Positions 1-9,559 of a stretch of 64,000 bases of DNA are shown here, piece by piece; position 1 is the stretch's first letter, and each line of letters begins with the position of its first letter. Below the pieces are notes generated by a model. The model ran no database searches. It was not told where the DNA came from and saw only the letters and a list, made by a program, of their open reading frames with translations. Origin of the DNA: Bacteroidaceae bacterium (GTDB lineage: Bacteria > Bacteroidota > Bacteroidia > Bacteroidales > Bacteroidaceae); NCBI GenBank assembly GCA_017547585.1, contig JAFYPH010000016.1, forward strand, positions 1 through 64,000. The letters run 5' to 3'. The position numbers were made by a program, and so were the translations under genes.

Positions 1-723
1 ATCCACTACACGATGGGTGGTATCTGGGTTGACTACGAGCTGCAGACCTCTATTCCTGGTCTGTTCGCTATTGGTGAGTGTAACTTCTCTGACCACGGTG
101 CTAACCGCCTCGGTGCATCTGCCCTCATGCAGGGTCTCGCCGATGGTTACTTCGTACTTCCCTACACAATGCAGAACTACCTTGCCGACCAGATTCAGGT
201 GCCCCGTTTCAGCACAGACGCACCCGAGTTCGAGGCTGCCGAGAAGGCTGTCAACGACAAGATTGCCAAACTTATGGCTATCAAGGGTAACCGCAGCGTA
301 GACTCTATCCACAAGGAGCTTGGTCACGTAATGTGGGAGTATGTAGGTATGGCACGTACAAAAGAGTCTCTCGAGACAGCTATCAAGAAGCTCGCCGAGG
401 TAGAGAAAATCTTCTGGAGCGACCTTCGCATCCCCGGTGCTGCCGACACACTCAACATCGAGCTCGAGAAGGCTCTCCGTCTGCTCGACTTTATTGAGAT
501 TGGTAAGCTCATGGCATACGACGCACTCAACCGCGAGGAGTCTTGCGGTGGTCACTTCCGCGAAGAGCATCAGACAGAAGAGGGCGAGGCTAAACGTAAC
601 GACGAAGAGTTCTCATATGTTGCTTGCTGGCGTTACACCGGCGAGGGTAACGAGCCCGAACTTCTCAAAGAAGACCTCAACTATCAGTACATCAAGGTAC
701 AGCAGCGTAACTACAAAAACTAA
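1..723 (+). CDS. sdhA: Fumarate reductase/succinate dehydrogenase flavoprotein subunit, 5' truncated
   Basis: This is the C-terminal part (about 240 residues) of the FAD-binding catalytic subunit that interconverts succinate and fumarate. The frame is open from base 1 (I-H-Y-T-M-G-G-I-W-V), so the first ATG at 13 is internal. The segment HYTMGGIWVD, then GLFAIGEC and HGANRLGASALMQGLADG, is the conserved end of the FAD/capping region. A helical C-terminal domain with KESLE and a YVACWRY motif follows. The iron-sulfur subunit starts 16 nt downstream. In anaerobic Bacteroidales this enzyme usually works as a fumarate reductase that makes succinate. Direction of use and the missing cytochrome subunit cannot be judged here. 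Family assignment is secure. Confidence 0.95.
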   Translation: MHYTMGGIWVDYELQTSIPGLFAIGECNFSDHGANRLGASALMQGLADGYFVLPYTMQNYLADQIQVPRFSTDAPEFEAAEKAVNDKIAKLMAIKGNRSVDSIHKELGHVMWEYVGMARTKESLETAIKKLAEVEKIFWSDLRIPGAADTLNIELEKALRLLDFIEIGKLMAYDALNREESCGGHFREEHQTEEGEAKRNDEEFSYVACWRYTGEGNEPELLKEDLNYQYIKVQQRNYKN

Positions 724-739
724 TTAAAAGAATATAACA

Positions 740-1495
740 ATGGATAAAAATATAAGCTTTAATTTGAAAGTATGGCGTCAGAGAGGTCCCAAAGAGAAAG
801 GTGCTTTCGAGACCTATCAGATGAAAGACATTCCCGGTGATACTTCATTCCTCGAAATGCTCGACATTCTCAACGAGCAGTTGGTAAACGAGGGTAAAGA
901 GCCTATCGTGTTCGACCACGACTGCCGCGAGGGTATTTGCGGTATGTGCTCACTCTACGTGAACGGTCATCCTCACGGCCCCGCAACAGGTGCAACAACC
1001 TGTCAGCTCTATATGCGTCGTTTCAAAGATGGCGACACAATCACAGTAGAGCCTTGGCGTTCGGCTGCATTCCCCGTAATCCGCGACCTCATGGTCGACC
1101 GTACAGCGTTCGACAAGATTCAGCAGGCTGGTGGATTCGTATCAATCAACACAGGTGGTATTCCCGACGCTAATGCAATTCCCATCGGCAAAGACATCGC
1201 CGAGGAGGCAATGGACGCAGCAGCATGTATCGGTTGCGGTGCTTGTGTAGCAGCTTGTAAGAACGGTTCTGCAATGCTCTTCGTTTCTGCAAAGGTTAGC
1301 CAGTTTGCACTCCTTCCCCAGGGTAAGGTAGAGGCTGCACGCCGTGCAAAGGCTATGGTTGCTAAGATGGACGAGCTTGGCTTCGGTAACTGTACAAACA
1401 CTCGCGCTTGCGAGGCCGAGTGTCCCAAATGCGTTTCAATCAGCAACATCGCTCGTTTGAACCGCGAGTTTATCAAGGCTAAACTTGCTGACTAA
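740..1495 (+). CDS. sdhB: Fumarate reductase/succinate dehydrogenase iron-sulfur subunit
   Basis: A 251-residue electron-transfer subunit that passes electrons between the flavoprotein and the membrane cytochrome. It shows an N-terminal 2Fe-2S ferredoxin-like domain with CREGICGMC (about residues 60-70), and a C-terminal domain with [14 protein letters not shown] and CEAECPKC for the remaining clusters. The length fits the Bacteroidetes type. It is separated from the flavoprotein gene by 16 nt and followed by a strong terminator, so it is the last gene of the operon. The ATG at 740 is preceded by an A-rich leader, as is usual in this phylum. Reductase or dehydrogenase direction is not resolvable from sequence. 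Confidence 0.96.
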   Translation: MDKNISFNLKVWRQRGPKEKGAFETYQMKDIPGDTSFLEMLDILNEQLVNEGKEPIVFDHDCREGICGMCSLYVNGHPHGPATGATTCQLYMRRFKDGDTITVEPWRSAAFPVIRDLMVDRTAFDKIQQAGGFVSINTGGIPDANAIPIGKDIAEEAMDAAACIGCGACVAACKNGSAMLFVSAKVSQFALLPQGKVEAARRAKAMVAKMDELGFGNCTNTRACEAECPKCVSISNIARLNREFIKAKLAD

Positions 1496-1512
1496 TAGCA
1501 TATTAGTATACT

Positions 1513-1550
1513 AAAAATGGTGCTGGCCAATTGGCCAGCACCATTTTTTT
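1513..1550 (+). terminator. Rho-independent terminator after sdhB
   Basis: A perfect inverted repeat: the arm AATGGTGCTGGCC pairs with GGCCAGCACCATT around a central AATT. It is flanked by A-rich sequence on the left and a run of seven T on the right. It lies 20 nt after the sdhB stop and ends the sdh operon. The flanking A and T runs could let it act in both directions, protecting against read-through from the minus-strand operon that ends at 1606. Confidence 0.92.
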
Positions 1551-1605
1551 GTAGTATGTTGTTTATTTTTGAAGTTATATATAAAAGAGGTGTATATTGT
1601 TACTT

Positions 1606-2670
1606 TTACCACCTAATCAATACTGGACTGGTACGTAATATTTTACTTATAATTAAACAGATACCAATAACGACAAGTGAAATAAAGCCTCCTATAATAA
1701 GTTCCAATGTTGCATTGTTGCCTGTCAACAGAAAATCTCCTATTTGTGGTAAGCTAGGCAGGAAGAAATAGTGTAATAAGTATATATCCAATGTTTTTTT
1801 GCCAATATATTGCAATGCTCTTCCTATCTTTTTGTCGGCCGTGAATGAATCCTGATATGTTTTAAATGTATTGTATACAATAAGTAATCCAAGATATCCG
1901 ATAAGCATTTCGGCTATTATATCGAACATTTTCCATATATTCATGCCATCGCTTATATTGGCGCCAATTAAACTTCTTTTTGCATAGAATAGCGAGGCAA
2001 ACAGAACTATAATTATTGCTGCAAAATATTTGCTTTCGAGTATTTTCCTAAACTCCTCTTTGTACATTGAACAAATGTAACCAAATGCAAAGTATTGGAA
2101 GTAGTTGAACGTGTGATGCAAGCTGAGAATATTTCCAATTTCGTTCAGTGTTGGGTTCATTTTTAAAGGGATTTTTGCAACGAACATTCCTCCGGAAAGC
2201 AGTATTAATGCAATGAACATACGTTTTTTGTGAATTTGCTGAATACCATTGTAAAGAATGGTATTTGTTGTATATACAACAAGAAAAATTTCAAGAAGGA
2301 CAATGGTGAACCAATATCCAAGTTTACCATTATGCGTGATGAATTCCTTAAAATCTGCATTGAAATATGCGTATGTGTAGATAAGGCCAACAACAAATGT
2401 TGGTACAAGTAGTATAAATGATTTTTTCTTGCTCATCTTCCACCATGTGGGCCAATTCCATTCAATCCCTGCTTTGTAAGCCATAAAGCCACTGACCCAA
2501 AAGAACAATGGCATAAAGAAAGAGATGAAAAGACTATTGATATATGTAGGTATAATATATCCAAAACTTGTCATTTCTACATGGGCAAATACCACGAGAA
2601 TCATGGTCAGTCCGCGTAGAGCATCCATGTATTCTATTCTTTTTGTTGGTTTTGTAGTGTTTGCTTGCAT
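1606..2670 (-). CDS. Membrane acyltransferase (Acyltransferase_3 family)
   Basis: A 354-residue polytopic membrane protein of the family that O-acetylates or otherwise acylates surface sugars. The N-terminal signature RIEYMDALRGLTMILVV.AH carries the conserved Arg-Gly and His, and about ten hydrophobic segments follow. I chose the ATG at 2670 (M-Q-A-N-T-T-K-P), because the longer frame runs back into the radical SAM gene and its extra residues look non-coding. It starts 44 nt after that gene on the same strand and is probably the last gene of the long argS-led run. It is visibly more AT-rich than the upstream genes, so it may be a later acquisition. The acceptor is unknown. Confidence 0.85.
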   Translation of the reverse strand: MQANTTKPTKRIEYMDALRGLTMILVVFAHVEMTSFGYIIPTYINSLFISFFMPLFFWVSGFMAYKAGIEWNWPTWWKMSKKKSFILLVPTFVVGLIYTYAYFNADFKEFITHNGKLGYWFTIVLLEIFLVVYTTNTILYNGIQQIHKKRMFIALILLSGGMFVAKIPLKMNPTLNEIGNILSLHHTFNYFQYFAFGYICSMYKEEFRKILESKYFAAIIIVLFASLFYAKRSLIGANISDGMNIWKMFDIIAEMLIGYLGLLIVYNTFKTYQDSFTADKKIGRALQYIGKKTLDIYLLHYFFLPSLPQIGDFLLTGNNATLELIIGGFISLVVIGICLIISKILRTSPVLIRW

Positions 2671-2714
2671 AATTTGTGTTTGTTCTATTAATGATAGATA
2701 TTCTTTTTGCGATG

Positions 2715-3491
2715 TTAATACGACGCTGAGGCACGTATTCCCGCTTCGGCGAGCAATGCCACTATGCGGTCGAGTTCTTCGCGTGTAGCCTTTTTCAGCC
2801 CCTCTTGCGGCGTTTCGCGGTCGATAGTGTATATCATCACTTCGCGCGGAGCAATCTTTTTCACTGTCTCCAGCCACGGAAGTACATATTCGTTGCCGGT
2901 GTTGTCCACGCTGCGGCCATCGACCTCGCCCTTCATGAACATTGTCTGAATGACGGCATTCTTTCCGAATTTCGCAAGTTTCTCTACAATCTCCTCCACA
3001 TTATAGGCCATTGTGGGGCGGTCGACGAAGCGAATATACTCCTCGCACACAGTGTCGAGCTTCAGAATATTGTTGTCCACACGGCTCAGTGCGTCGAACA
3101 CTGCGGGGCGTGTGACAAGCGTTGCGTTTGTGAGCACGCTCACCTTTGCTGCGGGGAAATATTTGTCGCGCAGGGCAAGAGTGTCGTCTATGATTCCCGC
3201 AAATTTCGGGTGGATGGTGGGCTCGCCGTTGCCCGCGAATGTAAGAACATCGGGGGCGACGCCCTCGGCCTTCATTGCTATCAGCTTCTCTTCGAGCGCA
3301 GCAGCAACCTCCTCGCGTGTGGGCAGAGGCTTGTGTGCCTTGCGTGCGGCGTTGAATCCACATTCGCAGTAGAGGCAGTCGAACGTACACACTTTGCCAT
3401 CCTCGGGCAGCAGATTGATTCCCAGCGACACGCCCAGACGGCGGCTGTGTATGGGGCCGAATATCGGCGAGGGATATATTATTGTAGACAT
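2715..3491 (-). CDS. Radical SAM protein (COG0731-like Fe-S oxidoreductase)
   Basis: A 258-residue radical SAM enzyme. The cluster motif CTFDCLYC gives the CxxxCxxC pattern, and TFAGNGEPTIHP is the SAM-binding GxGEPT motif typical of the COG0731 group of small oxidoreductases. The N-terminal PIFGPIHSRRLGVSLGINLLP is also characteristic of that group. Archaeal relatives make wyosine bases; the substrate of bacterial members is unknown, so no reaction is assigned. It lies 25 nt downstream of an LTA-synthase-like gene and 44 nt upstream of the acyltransferase, on the same strand, and is presumably co-transcribed. Confidence 0.88.
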   Translation of the reverse strand: MSTIIYPSPIFGPIHSRRLGVSLGINLLPEDGKVCTFDCLYCECGFNAARKAHKPLPTREEVAAALEEKLIAMKAEGVAPDVLTFAGNGEPTIHPKFAGIIDDTLALRDKYFPAAKVSVLTNATLVTRPAVFDALSRVDNNILKLDTVCEEYIRFVDRPTMAYNVEEIVEKLAKFGKNAVIQTMFMKGEVDGRSVDNTGNEYVLPWLETVKKIAPREVMIYTIDRETPQEGLKKATREELDRIVALLAEAGIRASASY

Positions 3492-3516
3492 CTTTTTTAC
3501 TCTTTAAATTAAAATT

Positions 3517-5463
3517 CTATTCAGCTACAAGCTTGTTGTTGAGCATGCGGTGCATATACTGCTGTATAATGGCCTTAAGCTCTTTCTCCATCTGCTCAAC
3601 TGTCGCCGGCAGTTTCTCAACAACATTCTCTTTCAAAAGTTTATCCTCTCTCACATTGTAGAGAGCCGTTGCCGCGTTTCCGTCGAATTGCAGCATATAT
3701 TCACCCTTATAATATTGGTAGATGTTATTATTGTAGTTCACGGCGAAGCTCTTATCGGCGGGGGTGTCTATAAGGCTCTTGCCGAATGCCACAAACTCCT
3801 TGTCGTAGTTAAGGCCGTGCAGCACCGTGGGCATAATATCTATCTGCTGCGCTATTGTGCAGCTGTCGATGCCCGGAGCGAAAGGCTCGCTCTTGTCGGG
3901 TGCGAAGAATATCACGGGCACTTCAAACTGTCCCGACGCATTCTTGTAGCGCTCGTCGTTCGTCTGGTTCGAGTGGTCGGCGGTAATCACGAAGAGAGTA
4001 TTCTTGTACCATTCGCTCTTTTTCGCCCTCTCGAAGAATGTGCGCAGCGCCTTGTCTGTGTAGGTCACACATTTGTGTATGGGCAGTTCCCCCTCGGCGA
4101 TTGTGCCGCTGTACTTTTCGGGAATGCGGAAGGGGTGGTGCGACGATGCGCTGAACATTGTCGTTGCAAAAGGCTCTTCGATGCTCTCCATTGTCTCGGC
4201 AAAATAGTCGAAGAAGGGCTCGTCCCAGATGGCCCACGTGCCGTCGAAACTTTCCTCGCCGCTATCTTTCTTTGCAGCGTTGAACTCGTCGAGGCCGTAA
4301 TACTTCTGGTAGCCTGTGGTGCGCGCAAATGCCTGAAAGCCCATGGAGCCGTTTGGCGCGCCGTGGAAAAATGCAGTATTGTATCTCTTTTTTGCAAGTT
4401 CACCCGCAATGCCGCTCACGCTGTTGAGCGATGCGGGGGTCACAAAGAAGGGCTCCACGAACATGGGAATGCTCGACAGCACCGAGGGCATTCCGTCGAT
4501 GCTCTTGCGTCCGTTGCCGTACGAATAGGCGTATGTGCGGCTCTCGCTGATGAGCGAGTCGAGGAAGGGTGTCAGCGACGGGGTGGTGCGCTCGGGGTTG
4601 AACGCTCCAATATAGTCCTTTCCGAAGCTCTCGAGGATGAACACCACCACATTCTTTTCGGTGAACAGGCTGTCGCCGGCGGGTGCGTGCAGCGGCGAAT
4701 AGATGCCCTCGAGCTCCTCCTGCGAGAAGAATTTCACCTCTTTGAAAGGGCTCTTGCTTATGGTGCGTATCATCGAGAAGGGGGTGTTCAGCACAATCAC
4801 CGCCTCGTTGGGGTTGTTCACATACTGGTTGGCGTTGCTTATGGTAATGGGACGTATGTGTCGGCCCACTCCTCCGCGCATTCCGAAGATGATGAGCGGG
4901 GCCACCACCAGCAGCGCAGCGACGTGGGTAATATAGTAGTTTTTGAGCTTCCCTTTCTCGTATCCCTTTGCAGGACGGTAGAGCTTGTAGGACGCCCATA
5001 TTATCAGCAGCGCCCCGATGGTAAGGTACCAATGGTTCACAAGCTCCACGCCTATGATTTTTGCAATATTGCCCTCGTTCGAAAATTCGCTGAACACCGA
5101 CCATGTGCTGCGTCGTCCCGTAAAGGGCACGTACACGCTGTCGGCAAAGTTTGCGATTACTCCCACTGCTATTCCCACAGTGTAGAGAATGTGTGTGAGC
5201 TTCTGCGTGAATGCTCCCTCTTTCAGGTGCAGAGGCAGCAGCAGTGCCAGAATATAGGGAATATTCAGGTAGCACACGGCGGCTGTGTCAAAGAGCAGCG
5301 AGCCGCGCAGCAGCTCTCCTATGCTGTTGCTTGCAAGGCTCTCGGCGTAAAGGTCGCTGTTCACGGCCAGGAATATCACGCGGCACAGCATCAGTATAAT
5401 ATATGCGAGTGCAATGTTGCACACAAGCGCAACAGGCAGTTTGGTCTCTTTTTTCTTGTACAT
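3517..5463 (-). CDS. LTA synthase-family membrane sulfatase/phosphoglycerol transferase
   Basis: A 648-residue member of the alkaline phosphatase superfamily, similar to lipoteichoic acid synthase and OpgB. About five transmembrane helices occupy residues 10-200, followed by a periplasmic catalytic domain. Metal and active-site motifs are visible: VVFILESFGKDY (metal Glu), GNGRKSIDGMPSVLSSIP (nucleophile region, Ser in place of the usual Thr) and ITADHSNQT (metal Asp-His). Relatives move phosphoglycerol or similar groups from phospholipid to glycans. In a Gram-negative the acceptor may be a surface or periplasmic glycan. It starts 48 nt after the GH92 gene and is paired with a second paralogue at 7708-9525. 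Substrate is inference. Confidence 0.88.
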   Translation of the reverse strand: MYKKKETKLPVALVCNIALAYIILMLCRVIFLAVNSDLYAESLASNSIGELLRGSLLFDTAAVCYLNIPYILALLLPLHLKEGAFTQKLTHILYTVGIAVGVIANFADSVYVPFTGRRSTWSVFSEFSNEGNIAKIIGVELVNHWYLTIGALLIIWASYKLYRPAKGYEKGKLKNYYITHVAALLVVAPLIIFGMRGGVGRHIRPITISNANQYVNNPNEAVIVLNTPFSMIRTISKSPFKEVKFFSQEELEGIYSPLHAPAGDSLFTEKNVVVFILESFGKDYIGAFNPERTTPSLTPFLDSLISESRTYAYSYGNGRKSIDGMPSVLSSIPMFVEPFFVTPASLNSVSGIAGELAKKRYNTAFFHGAPNGSMGFQAFARTTGYQKYYGLDEFNAAKKDSGEESFDGTWAIWDEPFFDYFAETMESIEEPFATTMFSASSHHPFRIPEKYSGTIAEGELPIHKCVTYTDKALRTFFERAKKSEWYKNTLFVITADHSNQTNDERYKNASGQFEVPVIFFAPDKSEPFAPGIDSCTIAQQIDIMPTVLHGLNYDKEFVAFGKSLIDTPADKSFAVNYNNNIYQYYKGEYMLQFDGNAATALYNVREDKLLKENVVEKLPATVEQMEKELKAIIQQYMHRMLNNKLVAE

Positions 5464-5511
5464 ATTTTTTTATTGTGCAGTGAACGGCTTATGGTTAGGA
5501 CTATCCTGCAA

Positions 5512-7689
5512 TTACTTTACAGGAGCGGGGCCCATGGTGAACTCAAGCACGCCTCCGGCCTTAATCTGTTCGTATGTAATGCTTGTTCCTTCAACGGGAG
5601 CGCCATTGAGCTTGGCCTCTTGAATGTAGATATTCTCCATTGAATTGTTGTGAGCAATCACGGTAAACTGCTTGCCGTTGCCGACGTTCATCACTGCCTT
5701 GTGCACAAGGGGTGAGCCAAACTGGAAATCTCCGGCAGCGGGGTCAACCTGATAGAAACCCAATGCAGAAAGTATGTACCATGCTGACATCTGTCCGGCG
5801 TCCTCGTTACCGCAAACACCGCTGTGGTCATCGTAGTAAAGTTCGTTGAGAATCTGTCGCACCTTCTCGGCACACTTCTCCTGATGGCCTACATAATTGT
5901 AAAGATAGGTAATATGGTGGCTGGGCTCGTTGCCGTGAGCATACTGGCCGATAAGGCCGGTAACATCGGCGCCGAAATTCTCTCTTCCATTTTCGTCTAC
6001 AAAGAAGCTGTCCAGCTTGGCAGTAAACGCCTCGGGGCCACCGAGTGTGTCCACCAATGTCTGCACATCATGAGGCACCAACCACGTGTACTGCCATGCA
6101 TTACCCTCGCTGAAGTCAGCATGATGCTTGGCCATATAGGGGTCGAAAGGCTCTTTCCAGCTTCCGTCCAAATTTCGTGCACGCACCAAACGCATTGCGG
6201 GGTCGTAATACTTCTCCCACGACTTGCTGCGGTTGCCAAAATATTCGGCAGCCTCGGAGTCGCCCTGCATCTTGGCAACTTTGGCCAAAGAAGCATCGGC
6301 AATAGCATGCTCCATACATCTTGATACCTCTTCTCTCTCGTCGCTCTTGTCGTGAGGTATGAATCCGTACTCCTTTATGTAGCCCACTCCGCGGTCGTCG
6401 CGCATAGAAGATTTCTTCATGGCTTCCAATGCTGCGGGAATATCCTTCACGTAGCCCTTCAGGCACAGGTCGGCCAGGATGATGACGCCGGGGTTTCCGG
6501 GCATACAGTTAGTCTCCCAGCCCTGCAGGTGCCAGATGGGCAGTGTTCCCTGCTGCTCGTAAATGTTCATAAAGGTCGAGACCAATGATGTGGACATTTC
6601 GTCGTCGATAAGGGTGAAGAGAGGGTAGGCTGCTCTGTAAGTGTCCCAAAGAGAAAGCATTGTGTACTGTTTTTCCTTGGCATTGTGGTTCTTTTCATCT
6701 GCACCGCGGTAATCGCCGTTCACGTCGCTGAAGAGCGAGGGGGCAATCATCAGGTGATACATAGAGGTGTAGAATATACGCTGTTGCTTCTCGTCCATGG
6801 GAACAATGTCGATGTTACCCAACTTCTCGTTCCACTTTTCCTTCGCCTGAGCATAAGTGCCGTCGAAGTCCCAGCCGGGAAGCTCGGCCTCGAGGTTGGC
6901 GGCTGCATTCTCGCAGCTTACAGCAGAGATTCCCACCTTTGCCAAAATGGTCTTCTTTTTGGAGGTATCAAACTTGAGCGAAGTAGCATACTGGTCGTGT
7001 ACAATGTGAACATCCTCTTTGCCGATGAAAGGCTCCGAGAATTTGGCTGCAAAATAGACAATGTGGCGAGCCCAACCGTCAGAGCGTCTGTAGCCTCTGA
7101 TCTCTGTTGGAGATACAACTTCGAGTTTCCATTCTCTGGGGTGTTCCCATCCGATACCTGTGCACAGGTCTACCAGAATGGCCGAATTGTCGTCGGTAAA
7201 AGTATACTCGTGCAAGCCTGTTCTTTCGGTGGTTGTGAGACGCACATTAACGCCATAGTCAGGCAACTGAACAGTGTAAAGTCCCGGCTTCACACTTTCG
7301 AGACTATGGTCGAGCGTAGCATACAGATGGTTAACATCTGCTCGACGGGGAGCCCTGTGACGCTTGTCAAACTTTGCCTTTTCGGGGTTGTAGGGCATGA
7401 AAAGCACGTCGCCCAGGTCGCTGCATCCGGTGCCTGTGAGGTGGGTGTGAGAAAAACCAATCACCAGCGTGTCGCTGTAGTGATACCCCGAGCACCAGTC
7501 CCAATCCTCGGTCTTAACCTGATGAGGGCCAAGCTGCACCATTCCAAAAGGCACACTTGCTCCAACAAAAACATGGCCGTGACCGCCTGAACCTATATAG
7601 GGGTCAACAAGTGCAGTATAATCCTTCTTCGAATCGCATGACACAAGAGCCATGACTGCACCCAGCACTAAAAATAAAACTTTTTTCAT
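5512..7689 (-). CDS. GH92 alpha-mannosidase, lipoprotein
   Basis: A 725-residue glycoside hydrolase of family 92, which removes alpha-linked mannose with calcium. The N-terminus (MKKVLFLVLGAVMALVSCDS) is a lipoprotein signal with lipobox Cys, so the enzyme is membrane-anchored. Family hallmarks follow in order: DPYIGSGGHGHVFVGASVPFG, YSDTLVIGFSHTHLTGTGC, WETNCMPGNPG, GNEPSHHITYLYNY (proposed catalytic acid Glu) and CGNEDAGQMSAWYILSALGFYQV (catalytic Asp region). It is complete. Unusually, it sits between two LTA-synthase-like genes (gaps of 18 and 48 nt), not next to SusC/D genes. This hints that it acts on a glycan the LTA-synthase-like enzymes also modify. Confidence 0.95.
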   Translation of the reverse strand: MKKVLFLVLGAVMALVSCDSKKDYTALVDPYIGSGGHGHVFVGASVPFGMVQLGPHQVKTEDWDWCSGYHYSDTLVIGFSHTHLTGTGCSDLGDVLFMPYNPEKAKFDKRHRAPRRADVNHLYATLDHSLESVKPGLYTVQLPDYGVNVRLTTTERTGLHEYTFTDDNSAILVDLCTGIGWEHPREWKLEVVSPTEIRGYRRSDGWARHIVYFAAKFSEPFIGKEDVHIVHDQYATSLKFDTSKKKTILAKVGISAVSCENAAANLEAELPGWDFDGTYAQAKEKWNEKLGNIDIVPMDEKQQRIFYTSMYHLMIAPSLFSDVNGDYRGADEKNHNAKEKQYTMLSLWDTYRAAYPLFTLIDDEMSTSLVSTFMNIYEQQGTLPIWHLQGWETNCMPGNPGVIILADLCLKGYVKDIPAALEAMKKSSMRDDRGVGYIKEYGFIPHDKSDEREEVSRCMEHAIADASLAKVAKMQGDSEAAEYFGNRSKSWEKYYDPAMRLVRARNLDGSWKEPFDPYMAKHHADFSEGNAWQYTWLVPHDVQTLVDTLGGPEAFTAKLDSFFVDENGRENFGADVTGLIGQYAHGNEPSHHITYLYNYVGHQEKCAEKVRQILNELYYDDHSGVCGNEDAGQMSAWYILSALGFYQVDPAAGDFQFGSPLVHKAVMNVGNGKQFTVIAHNNSMENIYIQEAKLNGAPVEGTSITYEQIKAGGVLEFTMGPAPVK

Positions 7690-7707
7690 ATATTAATTGC
7701 TCTTTGT

Positions 7708-9525
7708 CTATCTGTTCTTGTAATCGTTGTATGTACTCTGCAAAATGGCTTTTGCCCTCTTCAGACGGCTGTGAGCGCTGTCGGCGGGCTCCTCTTTTAA
7801 TATTGCGCCGGCATTGAGGTCGAGCATCGAGAATCCCGTCGAGTCGATGAACTCCACTCCATTGTTGAACGTGTGGTAGGCAAACGGGTATCTGTAAGCG
7901 GGGCTCAGAATGTTGCGGCTGAACTTATACTCGTCGGTGGGTAGCTGCATCTGTGCAAGGAGCGTTGCCGCAAGGTCACTCTGGTTGCACAGTGCCTCTA
8001 TGCGTTTGGGCTCCTTCACTGCTCCTCCCAGCATCAGCAGGGGAATGTGGTTGCGGCGTCTGTCGGTGCGGTCGGCGTCGCGCGGGTAGGACGACACTGT
8101 GTGGTCGGGGACGCAGATGATGAGCATATTCTCCCACTCTGCGCTCTTCTTCATCTTGTCGACAAACACTCCCAGACACGAGTCTGTGTAGGCAAATGCG
8201 TTTGCAATCTTCTCGTCGGGAATGCTGTTGTGAGGCACTATCCACGGCTCGTGGCTGCTGAGCGTTAGAAGGGTAACGTGCCAATTTCTATCTTTCGGCT
8301 GGCGGTCGATAATCGAGCATAGTGTGTCGAAGGTAACATCGTCGTTCACTCCCCATTGATGCTTTTTCGCCTCGCTCGGAAAGTCTGTGTCGGCCATCAG
8401 GGTATTGTAGCCTCCCGAGAAAATATAGCTTTTCATGTTCGTGAAGTTGATGTCTCCGCCGTAGAGGAAAGTATTGTGGTAGCCGGCTTTCGACAGCGAA
8501 GAGGCTATTGCCGGCAGGCTCTGGCTCTTTACGGGAGACTTCATCACCGATATTTGCGGGAACGACGAGTAGCCGCTCAACAGGCTTATGAGGCCTCGGT
8601 CGGTGCGGTAGCTGTTTGCGTAGCAGTTGGTGAAAAGCACCCCCTCGCTGCATAGTTTCGAGAAGTTTTTGGCAATGCTTTTGCCGCCAAGCTCGTCGAT
8701 AAACACCGAGCCCATGCCCTCGAGAATAATGGTGACAATGTTGGGGCGTGTGCTCTTGAGCAGTGTGTCGCTTATAGTGCTGTCGGTAGTGTAGAGGCTG
8801 TCGAAAAGCGCGCTGCGCTCCTCTTCGTCGTAGAAATTATATGTGTCGCCGTAGTCCTGAATCTTGCTCAGCGAGTATATGAAGCTGAATATGGGGTTCA
8901 CGGCCGAGTGGTTAAGGAAAAGGTCGTCGCTGTAGTACACCTGTCCCACATTGTTGGTCGACTCCTTCACTCCTCCGCGTATCGCAAGGAACAGCAATCC
9001 TCCCGCAAAGAGGAACACAATGAGCGACAATATTTTCTTGTCGGCCTTTGCAAATTTCTCGGGGGTGATGCGGTGCAGGCTAAGGCCGACGAGCGTGGTC
9101 AGTGCCACAAACACAGCGAAGCGCACAAATAGATAGCCTGTCGTCACGCTGGCGATGGCATTCTCGGGCGAGTCAATATATTGCAGGAATGTGCCGTCGA
9201 GCTTGAATCCCCAAAAAGGGTAGAGGCTGGCGTCGGCAATAAAGGCGAGGGCTGTTGCTGCGGCTATCAGAATGTTGTATGGCAGCAATATCTTTTTGAA
9301 GGGGATTTTCACGAACAGGCTGACGATGCACAGCAGCAGCGGCAGTGCAGTAAGGTAGCCGGCAATGGCAATGTCCAGCTTCAGTCCGCTCAGAGCCACG
9401 TCCAGATAGTCGCCCGCAGTGTAGCTCTTTTCGGCGTTCAGGGCGAGGAAAAGCAACCTCAGCGGTACGAACATCAATATAGGTGTCACATAGTATCGGA
9501 TGATGAATTTCAATCGCTCTTTCAT
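7708..9525 (-). CDS. LTA synthase-family membrane sulfatase/phosphoglycerol transferase (second paralogue)
   Basis: A 605-residue paralogue of the 3517-5463 protein with the same layout: five N-terminal transmembrane segments and an extracytoplasmic sulfatase-fold domain. Motifs: IVTIILEGMGSVFIDE (metal Glu), NSYRTDRGLISLLSGY (nucleophile Thr, as in LtaS) and ICVPDHTVSSYP (metal Asp-His). The ATG at 9525 (M-K-E-R-L-K-F) is preferred over an in-frame TTG nine bases upstream. It starts 34 nt after the RNase H stop and ends 18 nt before the GH92 start, so the genes are probably one transcript. The two paralogues differ in the nucleophile region (Thr here, Ser in the other), suggesting distinct specificities. 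Confidence 0.88.
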   Translation of the reverse strand: MKERLKFIIRYYVTPILMFVPLRLLFLALNAEKSYTAGDYLDVALSGLKLDIAIAGYLTALPLLLCIVSLFVKIPFKKILLPYNILIAAATALAFIADASLYPFWGFKLDGTFLQYIDSPENAIASVTTGYLFVRFAVFVALTTLVGLSLHRITPEKFAKADKKILSLIVFLFAGGLLFLAIRGGVKESTNNVGQVYYSDDLFLNHSAVNPIFSFIYSLSKIQDYGDTYNFYDEEERSALFDSLYTTDSTISDTLLKSTRPNIVTIILEGMGSVFIDELGGKSIAKNFSKLCSEGVLFTNCYANSYRTDRGLISLLSGYSSFPQISVMKSPVKSQSLPAIASSLSKAGYHNTFLYGGDINFTNMKSYIFSGGYNTLMADTDFPSEAKKHQWGVNDDVTFDTLCSIIDRQPKDRNWHVTLLTLSSHEPWIVPHNSIPDEKIANAFAYTDSCLGVFVDKMKKSAEWENMLIICVPDHTVSSYPRDADRTDRRRNHIPLLMLGGAVKEPKRIEALCNQSDLAATLLAQMQLPTDEYKFSRNILSPAYRYPFAYHTFNNGVEFIDSTGFSMLDLNAGAILKEEPADSAHSRLKRAKAILQSTYNDYKNR

Positions 9526-9559
9526 TGTGTGCAAAATTTTTCTGTTGTGCGGGATTTTG

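Noticed and set aside
3550..5643. A 697-codon open frame on the plus strand opposite the LTA-synthase-like gene
   Set aside because: It is the antisense shadow of a real gene with strong motifs; its Cys/His/Arg-rich composition is non-protein-like.
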